From Lumbricus terrestris (taxonomy: Eukaryota > Annelida > Clitellata > Crassiclitellata > Lumbricidae), in assembly GCA_949752735.1 (NCBI GenBank), contig OX457043.1:37694605-37758604 (forward strand): a stretch of 64,000 bases of DNA, written 5' to 3'. The notes under the pieces were generated by a model. That model was not told the DNA's origin. It was given only the letters and a program-made list of their open reading frames with translations, and ran no database searches. This document shows, piece after piece, positions 56,497 to 64,000 of the stretch; within the stretch, counting starts at the first letter, position 1, and each line of letters starts with the position of its first letter. The translations under genes and the position numbers were made by a program.

Positions 56497-58046
56497 AAGG
56501 ACATGGGCGTAACTTTCCCCGTAAAAGTGGTGGTGACTATTCCTTGGCACACAACTTCTCAGTTCAATTCTTTCCTCGGCTTTTTGTACCCCAGCGGTTC
56601 TCAAACCTTCATTTTATTGTTCCCCCTCCCGTGTAGGCCTATTATAGTCATATTAAGAAGCAAAATTTAAAATATACCTATAGTTTTAATTATGTGATCA
56701 CTAATCATGTTAACACAAAGGCAAAATTGGTCTATAATACCCTGTAAGAAAGAGCTACCCTATAGCGTTGTGGTGTTGTGGGCTTGTTTTTACTAGCGCA
56801 GATTTTAAATATCTGGTTTAATATATGTCAAACTCAAACGCAAATTTAGGCTATATTTTGTCTTTGACAGGAAGAAGAGTTTTAAACCCAGTTCACACAG
56901 ATATGACGTGCTGAAAGGAATCAAATATTTTGAAGCTCGACCAGAAATTAATAGTTAGGCCAATATTATTCAGCTCTCCCCTATTTTGAGCTCTAGGATA
57001 TAGGTCTACGCTGAGAATTTATGACTCACATTTAAACATTAATAATATTTGTTTCAAAAATTATAATAATATGCCTAACAACAATTATAATAATATGCCT
57101 AACAAAAAAATATGTACTGCATACACTACTGCATGCACTGGGCCTATATAGTATGTGAGTCTAATTATATGTTGTGAAAGAAATAAAATAATGATGATGC
57201 TGTTAGGCCTATATGTTGCAACGTTAAAAATCATTGATAACCTAAGAAAGATGGACACAAAGTCCATGAACACAAAGAACAAATTATATTTCTGGAATTT
57301 TTTGCCTACCTCTAACCTGCGCCTGGCGTACCACACAGTCTGAAAACCCCTGCGCTGTACCCCTTCTCAAGATGCAAATTTAGTATGAACTCTGGCGAGA
57401 ACTCTCTCACTCCCTTCTCCATTCTCACTCTTTACCCTTTCGTTTCTCTCGCTGGTGAACTCCACGACCTTTCCACTCAAGGATAACTTAATCAATTTTT
57501 TAAAAACAGCTCTTTCACAAAATTTTATCCAGATTCTTCCTATTCAATTGTTGCTGACCCTTCCCAAAAGTCTGAGCCAAAATTTTTTTTTTGGGGGGAG
57601 GTTAAAGGTACGGAGGTCCCTTCAATGCTATTTTGATAATAAAAATGATTTCAGAAAGTTTTGAACGTCAGGCTGTTGGAATGCCATGCACTGCCTCGGA
57701 GCCATAACAACTTGTGGGAGACAATTGCTTCACGTTTCCTCCCCAAATTTAAAGTGGTAGGGAGTTCCTTCCCTTCCCTCCTTATGATTTCAGCCATGAC
57801 TGTGGACAATGAACACACTGTGGAGTGTGGACAGTGGAGGCCTCTAGGCTACAAGCATTGGCGCCATTGCAATGTTATACATGAACACTGAACAGCCTTT
57901 ATTGTGTTGGATAGCCAAATGCTTTCATGTTTCTAAAAAATAGTTCCTTCTCGGCCCAAAAAGTGGTGGTGACTGTCATCACCACTTTTTAAAGTGGTGG
58001 TGACTGGACACCACCGTCACAATAGAACGTTACGCCTATGTACAAG
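56497..58046. mobile_element. Inverted-repeat DNA element containing a hAT-like insert
   Basis: Left TACAAGGACATGGGCGTAAC (56497) and AGTGGTGGTGACT recur inverted at about 57960-58046 (GTTACGCCTATGTACAAGG and AGTCACCACCACTTT). Between them lies a hAT-like element (56593-57355). No transposase is visible. Confidence 0.5.
56585..57363. mobile_element. hAT-like MITE with 8-bp duplication TGTACCCC
   Basis: TGTACCCC occurs at 56585-56592 and 57356-57363. The ends are related to hAT termini (left AGCGGTTCTCAAACC, right inverted GCGCAGGGGTTTTCAGAC). The interior is non-coding A/T-rich. Confidence 0.6.
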
Positions 58047-58049
58047 GAT

Positions 58050-59838
58050 ACTATTTTGGTCTGCATTGTCTAATTTGTGTGGTTATAAACAGAAAGCAAG
58101 TAAGCTTTTTGTGGAACACATTTGTTCTGTATGTGTTTGTAGTCATTTCTCGAAAACATTTGAAATTTAATATTCAACATTCTCATTAAGTTTTTCAAGT
58201 AAATACATCAAAAAAATTCAATTGTTACAGAAGTCTTTATTTTCATTCAATGTTTACATTTTAACAAATGGAAATTTGTTCTGTGACTATGTTTTGGTTG
58301 CATTTTATTGCTTCTAAGATCAACCATATTGCCCTAATTTAGCTGAACTCCAATCTCTTGGATAAGCTTTTGTTTTATGAGAATATACAATTTTCTGAGT
58401 CAAATGTTGATTCCAAGGTCTTTGTATAAATAAATGATTGATATTGTTGACATACATTTCACGAGAATTAGTGTTTAAATAATTGAAGTTACATTATATA
58501 TTTAGCTGCAGAATATTCTTTTTGCCACTTGTGTGGATTTAATTATTTTGAAAATTTACTGTATGCGTTACTGTCATAAAAATAAATTGTTTTTGTTTCT
58601 AATACAATGAATGGTGTGAACTTTGCTAAAAAATTATTTTCATGGAAACTTGTGTTTGTCATAAGAAGTAGGCCTATATTTGGAGTTCCTGAATCGAATC
58701 TCAGAAGTGTATATTCTTGTGGGATTAATTTTGAGATTGGAAACTGCAGATGTGAAGAAATTCATCTGAGAATCCGTTACAACCACATTTGTGGGTCTGC
58801 ATCATTACAGGCATTGTGAAGGCAGACTGTAGGCAGAATGGATGGTTACACATAATCCAAAATACAGCCAACCTCGTAGCGTCCACAGCGGCCCATCATT
58901 TACCAATAGCGGCCCTATAAAGGCCATTAGAGGGAGTGCAAGGGTAGACTGGGGAACAATAGGCGGTCCCTTACTAACACGAACGCCGAGCCCACAGCTA
59001 GCGATGAATAGACACCATCAGCCCCTAGACACCGACGCTGGGAACAATGAATAGATGCCCGCACTTATACACCGCTGGTCCTGTGGATAAATTCATAGGC
59101 GCAGCCTGTGCACCCCGCGGTGTTTAATGAGGCGAAGAATATATGTCGGCCCTGTGGGACCACAAAATTGGCCCGCTGGGTTATGGATGGGGGTTCTCCA
59201 ATTAGCGCCATGCCGGCGGCCCCGAGTTTGTCGCGGTGGGCTAGCAATGTTGGCATGGTACGGGCACTGCGATTCTTGGCTGTCTGGGTTAGTATATAGT
59301 CACAGTATAAATAACGTTAAGATTTGTATATTCTGTGATCTCCATTCTTGTGAATTGTTTAAACTGCATAATTGTGCACTGTAACCGGTTGCGTTCTGTC
59401 AACCGGATTGTTGAATAAAGAGAATATTATTATTATTATTAAACCAGAGAGCGAGTAGGCCTAATGCCCTGCCCCAATTAGAATCCTCTTGCAAATCGCA
59501 GAGGGCGTTCATTAGGACAAACTAGAAAACCAAAAAGTGTTTCACATTTTTTGTTCAGAGCTGTTGTGTAGAATTACTTTTTTCATTTGGTCCTTTGGCT
59601 AACTTGTCAGTTTTTATATCACAAGATGCTCGGCTGCAATAGATGAGTTTGGACAAATCTGTTAGAACCTACACAATACAACGCAACACAACACAACACA
59701 ACACATACACACATGTATAATAATAACACCAGAATATTTATTTAACAGCACAAATAATAAGAGTGCAAGTCATTACAAAATGTCCCCAATGTCACTCCTC
59801 TGATAGAAGTCGTTTCTAATGCATTGAAGTTGCACTTA
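58050..59838. other. Intergenic, with a possible LINE 3' end
   Basis: No gene is seen. Near 59395-59440 the sequence GTTGAATAAAGAGAATATTATTATT resembles a retroelement 3' end with AATAAA and a trinucleotide tail. A (CAACA)n run lies at about 59680-59702. Confidence 0.4.
59736..59744 (-). terminator. Candidate polyadenylation signal of the host gene
   Basis: On the minus strand AATAAA lies about 100 bp after the stop codon at 59839-59841. Confidence 0.4.
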
Positions 59839-60141
59839 TTATTGAGTGAAATATGCTGTAACCATCAAGTAGACTAGACGGAAGATCACCAGAACGGCAA
59901 AGCAGGTGACCATATTCGCATTGCTAAACACGTTCAGCAGAAGATAGAATGCCAAAAGACAACCAACTGCTCTATAACTGGCTAACCATCGCAGACTAAG
60001 ATGAGGTTGATCGTTTAGTTTAAGCTGCTTTTGAGCATCTGGAGAAAAACGACTGATCTCGTGAGGTGGATGTAGCAGCTGCTGCGCCAAAAGGCCAAGT
60101 AAGTCACGTTGCTTATAGAAGACTGACATCTGGGATGCAAA
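59839..60141 (-). CDS. Host membrane-protein gene, last exon
   Basis: The exon starts after a TTGTTTTAG acceptor (TTTGCATCCCAG) and stays open for 100 codons to the stop. The first 60 residues are polar (MSVFYKQRDLLGLLAQQLLH, FSPDAQKQLKLNDQPHLSLR). Then come two hydrophobic segments, ASYRAVGCLLAFYLLLNVFS and MVTCFAVLVIFRLVYLMV, ending AYFTQ, so the C-terminus is membrane-anchored. It joins the exon at 62427-62555 in phase 0. I do not recognise the family. Normal codon use, no breaks and good splice sites argue for a live host gene. Confidence 0.65.
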   Translation of the reverse strand, partial: FASQMSVFYKQRDLLGLLAQQLLHPPHEISRFSPDAQKQLKLNDQPHLSLRWLASYRAVGCLLAFYLLLNVFSNANMVTCFAVLVIFRLVYLMVTAYFTQ

Positions 60142-60143
60142 CT

Positions 60144-60680
60144 AAAACAACACAATGGAAATTCTGTATCAGGTTGCACGTTGGCACTAAAAACCAGAAT
60201 AAAACAGAAGTATATAATGCTTTTAACACGATTAGTCTTTTTCACTAGAAGTGTCATGTTTTCCTTAATTAAGAGGCACCAGTGGTTTATAGATAGGGTA
60301 CAGATTTCCAATTGATGCGAAACATGCTTCATGTATAACCACACAAGTTTTGAATGAAAAGCGCTACAAGGTTTTCATAAACTTTAACGCAAACCTTGTA
60401 AAACCAAGTTTAATTTGACATGACAAGGTCAAAAGTCAAAATCATTTCACATTCATCATCAAGCTGTTCTCTGCCAGTTGGCATGTTCGTACGTTTGATG
60501 GCACCAATCCCTCCCGCATAATCCATTCCAGAAGCTTCTGTCTAGGTCTTCCTCTTCATTTACGTCTTTCCATCCTCCCCTCTGTTATTTCCCCACATGA
60601 GGATGTCTCCTCACAGTATAATTTAAGTGAATTACGTCCAATCCAGTTCTTTGTCTTTTCTTTTTTATGGACAATGATGA
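60144..60680. other. Intron of the host gene, no other feature
   Basis: Part of the 2.3-kb intron between 60142 and 62426. Confidence 0.4.
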
Positions 60681-60684
60681 TGCT

Positions 60685-61262
60685 ATCATGCTTTATCCTA
60701 ATATTAACCCTACTAGTATTCGTTTATTATCATAACTTTCAACCAGCACAATCAGACTGGCAAGTGGGCTAGAACCTTTACTGAATTCCTTGATGGCTTA
60801 TGCACATAGCTTGTGGGTGACCCCAGAAGCAGTTCAGTAGAGAAGAGATGATCATTGACAGAAGGTTTCAGCCACTTACAAAATGCTGGTCACTTTGCAG
60901 AGAGACCACCAGAGGCAACACTGCCAACATGCAAATTCCAACAAGTGTTGTCCGCAGAACAAAATACAAAAAAATGTGCAGAGGCAAACCCGTCTTTACT
61001 GGAAATAGTGAACCCGCATTCAATGACAAAAACTGTATTTCGATGTTCTGAGTGCAAAGAGTACCCGTGCATTCGAATTGACAGCTACTGTTGGCCAAAG
61101 AAGAAATTTTAGCGTTTAAGTGTTTCACAAAATGAGCCACTAAAAAATTTCACGTGAAAATTAATTTTTTAAAAATTTCCAAAAATATACTTTTTTGACT
61201 CGAGGTTAGCAGTTTTTACTTTAGGGTTCAAAGGGTTAATATTAGGATAAAGCATCATCATG
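60685..61262. mobile_element. Possible piggyBac-type remnant with 25-bp inverted flanks
   Basis: ATGCTTTATCCTAATATTAACCCT (about 60688) is mirrored by AGGGTTAATATTAGGATAAAGCAT (about 61229). TTAACCC/GGGTTAA stands in both, as at piggyBac ends. The frame 60855-61112 has a Cys-rich end (FRCSECKEYPCIRIDSYC) that could be the C-terminal zinc domain of a piggyBac transposase. Lies in the intron of the host gene. Weak. Confidence 0.4.
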
Positions 61263-62420
61263 TTTTAAAATACAAAATATTCCAAATAAGTATTTTAAGT
61301 AAAAGTAGAAATACTTTCACTGCACTGTAATTTAAATTAAAGTGTATATTATTAAGTAGTATTTAGAAAAACTAATATTTTAAATATTAGCATTTAAAAT
61401 AGTTTCCAATGCTGTTCGTTATGCACTCTATTACCATATTTTCACAAATATAACATGCGGGTTATACAAAGTTTTACAAACCATGCACCCTACCCGCGTG
61501 GTATACTCGTGGGCGTGTTACGCAAATAATTTTTTACACAGTCAAATGTTGTACCAGATTATTTTCAGGAACTGCTGTAAAAAGGCTTTTTTACTTACAA
61601 TATGAGACATGGACATCGACGAAACAATAGGGCATGAGGTCCAACATCAGTAGTAGTTTACTATCATTATCATAGATTGTTAGAGCCACAGAAAGTCAGA
61701 ATTGAAAATGAAAAAACTTATGATTTGACCATAAATATAAAAGTCAAATATTACTGTATATAAATTGTAATTGTCTGTCGTTTTCAGTTTTGCAATAAGC
61801 AAATGAACACAGACGCAATTCTGTATTATCGCTCGCACAGCACTATGTATGGAGTTCAGGAATTAAGGGCTTTTAATTGCTATAGCGCATAATTTTGCGA
61901 ATTTTAAATAGTCTAGTTAATCCTCCTTTTCAGTGTCATCCGCTGGCTCTTCCACATAAAAAAATGTAAATATTGTCCATGACATCAAAAATGAAGTTCA
62001 ATTTTGCCCGAATGACTGGAAAGTTACCAAATTGAACCAGTTAAGACTATACACAGGCGGAAATTATATAATGAACGAGTCACATTAATGGTAGCGTATA
62101 CATGTTTGAATACTCACATCTAGTAAGATGAACGTAAATGGGTGCGTTTTATAGTCGGGTGCGTGTTATATAATTCAATTTTTACTCAAATCGCAAAAAG
62201 TAGCGTCTTGTATTTGGGTGAGTAATCTACACCAAAGCTTGTTTTTGGTATTCTCTACTTGACTACTAGAAAATCATTCTGTCTGAAAGTCAATTTATGT
62301 AAATTTATGTGAGGTCAGGAACTCTGTTGAGGAGTGCTCTTGTTTGTATCTGTATATGCAAAATTCTGTTACAGTTACATCATATGAGTAATAAGATAAT
62401 ACAATGTAGGTCAAAGGCAA
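61263..62420. other. Intron sequence, no feature seen
   Basis: A/T-rich with no coding signal. GCGGGTTATACAAAG-type and GGGTGCGTGTTATATAATTC words near 61460 and 62140-62220 suggest a small inverted repeat I could not delimit. Confidence 0.3.
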
Positions 62421-62426
62421 ACTTAC

Positions 62427-62555
62427 CTGGCTGTTAAGAAAACAAGAGACACTGTACAGTAAACGGACAAGAAAGGCACATTCATATGACCTAATTGGCT
62501 GCAGATCTGGATTGCCCTGGTAGCCAACATCAAACTTCCTCAGCCCATTGATAAT
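62427..62555 (-). CDS. Host membrane-protein gene, penultimate visible exon
   Basis: 129 bp between a CTCTTAAG acceptor and a GTAAGT donor, encoding exactly 43 codons ([20 protein letters not shown], then [17 protein letters not shown] and NSQ). Phase 0 on both sides. Upstream exons would lie to the right, within or beyond the window. Confidence 0.65.
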
Positions 62556-62655
62556 CTTAAGAGAAACAAAACACAGTTAATCAACAAATATACCAGTACA
62601 TGAACACTGAAGGTCAAATTCACAAGTTATTCATGCAAACTGATTCAAAATGTGC

Positions 62656-63095
62656 TTAACCCATTTACCGCTGACGTTGCGAAAACGCAACGTACTGCTT
62701 AAAAATTGTGGAAAGATTAATAACGAGTGAAACCTGCGCAAATCCATTTTTTCTTACTTAATGGGTGTTTACTAAGTATGTTGTTACCACATTTAATGTT
62801 ATTTATTGTCATCTTATATTTTTTTTTATTTGTCAAAATTTGGACTTTTTGGAGCCTGCTTAGGGGTTTTGTTCAATAATTTTTTTCTCATAACACGTAA
62901 ATATTTCAGAGAAGCCAAGCTGTTCGATTGGAATACTAATGTGAATAATTAACGTCATTTGTTTATTAAATGTATATCTCATTGTATGCTGAAACCGTAA
63001 TCTGCGAAATTTAATGTTGCGTTTTCGCAACATCGGCGGAATGCACTATACGAATTATGTTGCATTTTTGCAACTTCGGCGGAATACACTATAAA
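62656..63095. mobile_element. TTAA-flanked inverted-repeat remnant
   Basis: After TTAA (62656-62659) comes CCCATTTACCGCTGACGTTGCGAAAACGCAAC. Near 63010-63045 the inverted GTTGCGTTTTCGCAACATCGGCGGAATGC appears, with a diverged second copy at 63060-63090. piggyBac-like ends, but the right TTAA is not found. Confidence 0.45.
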
Positions 63096-63099
63096 CCTA

Positions 63100-63962
63100 C
63101 GCATTATGGCACGTACAATGCATGTAGTAACCCATATAAACTTATATGAAGTTTCGATTGCTTACAAAAAACTTCCTGCAGGGTACTCGGCGTTGCCCCA
63201 GGAAATGTCGGGTTTCCGATCCACCAGCCCCACAAGCACCAACTACGGGCGGAGTGTCCCACCCAGCCTCCAGACAGCACGTAACTCTCTGGGGTATCCG
63301 GCGTTGGCGTAGCTTGGAAAGCTTCGGCTTTCCCCGCTCTCGCACTACCCACTGCAGGGCCGCATTAAGGCTAGTGCGGGCCCGGGTGCTGTGGTAAAAT
63401 TGCGGGCCCTCCTCTCAGTCTTCTGTCAGTCACTGGTCAACCATGGAGGCACATACATGTATAGGCTACATGCAATTATACCGTGTTTCCTAATGAGTAT
63501 ACACACTATACATCATACAGCCAGGATATTCCTTAGGCATGCGTGCAATTGTTTATAAGGAAAAGTTTCCTACACTAATAGATGTAGGTCTATACGTGAC
63601 AGAAGGAACGAATGACTAGCTTCTTCAATTGTTATTTATATTTATAAGCCCTATGCTTATGTTGCATCCAGTTGATTTTCTTCATTGTTCCCACTTCCAC
63701 ATATCGAAGACCTTCAGTCTTCTTATGATTATAGGCTATTGCTTGCTCTCATGGTTCATGTCTCAAATCCAAACAACACCACGTGCACTCCATGTCAATG
63801 TTTTATCATCCGTTTCTCTGGATTCCTGCTTTCTAATTCAGTTTATCGTAATTCTTAAATTTAAATTTATAAGTTCCTTCTTCCTATCTTCAGGTCTGAT
63901 AAAATATAGCATCATATTTCTTTCGCAGACTACAATAATATCCTGGCAAACCGCTCTTTAGA
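63100..63962. other. No feature seen
   Basis: A G/C-rich patch (63180-63410) without an open gene, then A/T-rich sequence. Confidence 0.3.
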
Positions 63963-63963
63963 G

Positions 63964-64000
63964 CAGGGGTTCTCAACCGGTGTGTCGCGACACACTGGTG
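63964..64000 (+). mobile_element. hAT element left end, cut by the window edge
   Basis: CAGGGGTTCTCAACCGGTGTGTCGCGACACACTGGTG has the typical hAT terminus CAGGGGTTCTCAA followed by a palindromic TGTCGCGACA core. Confidence 0.6.

Overview
The window looks like repeat-dense, non-coding DNA of an invertebrate animal. The evidence is spliceosomal introns, tRNA-derived SINEs, CR1/L2-like, RTE-like and restriction-like-endonuclease (RLE) LINEs, a copia LTR, a Helentron-type element, mariner/hAT-type inverted-repeat elements and two unrelated Polinton/Maverick-type DNA virus-like elements. I cannot name the species. Almost every long reading frame belongs to a mobile element. The clearest host gene is the last two exons of a membrane-protein gene on the minus strand (62427-62555 and 59839-60141). 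A decayed THAP/P-element-like gene lies at 24.1-26.6 kb.

Layout. 0-10 kb holds CR1/L2-like LINE 3' pieces, several inverted-repeat DNA transposons, a copia 3' LTR (6564-6755) and a Helentron-like element packed with a G-rich minisatellite (about 7143-8412). 10-14.9 kb holds tRNA SINEs and two minus-strand RLE-type LINE copies with (TAA)n tails. 15.3-24.1 kb is a plus-strand RLE LINE whose zinc-finger codons are split by a complete but internally deleted Polinton (element A, 15407-22946). Element A has about 312-318 bp terminal repeats, AG...CT termini and a 6-bp GACGAA target duplication. It carries a multi-exon PolB gene (broken) and a gene with two PC4-like domains. 28.3-34.3 kb is a head-to-tail train of four minus-strand RLE LINE copies separated by (TAA)n tracts, as if each copy landed in the tail of another.

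34.6-39.6 kb is an RTE-like LINE with the 5'-inversion (twin-priming) structure, itself split by a 1599-bp TA-flanked inverted-repeat element (37871-39469). 39.6-49.8 kb is element B, a second, intronless virus-like element. Plus-strand genes are a membrane protein, a DUF8207-like protein, a pVI-like minor capsid protein, a double-jelly-roll-type major capsid protein and a SAP/NUMOD1-like protein. Minus-strand genes are a fibre with phage-type collar motifs, an adenain-like protease and protein-primed PolB. All starts sit just behind an A/T-rich motif ending in AAATG. Most genes carry frameshifts, stops or LINE insertions, so this is a fossil; no integrase or packaging ATPase is visible.

50-53.6 kb has an 86-bp tandem repeat and a decayed full-length RTE-like LINE carrying a 150-bp hAT-type MITE. 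54-64 kb is AT-rich intergenic DNA with further inverted-repeat elements, the host gene exons, a possible piggyBac remnant and a hAT end at the right edge.

Working together: element B encodes the parts of a virion (capsid, minor capsid, protease, fibre) and a replicase, and element A only replication and ssDNA-binding functions. The two are different families by gene structure (introns versus none) and PolB sequence.
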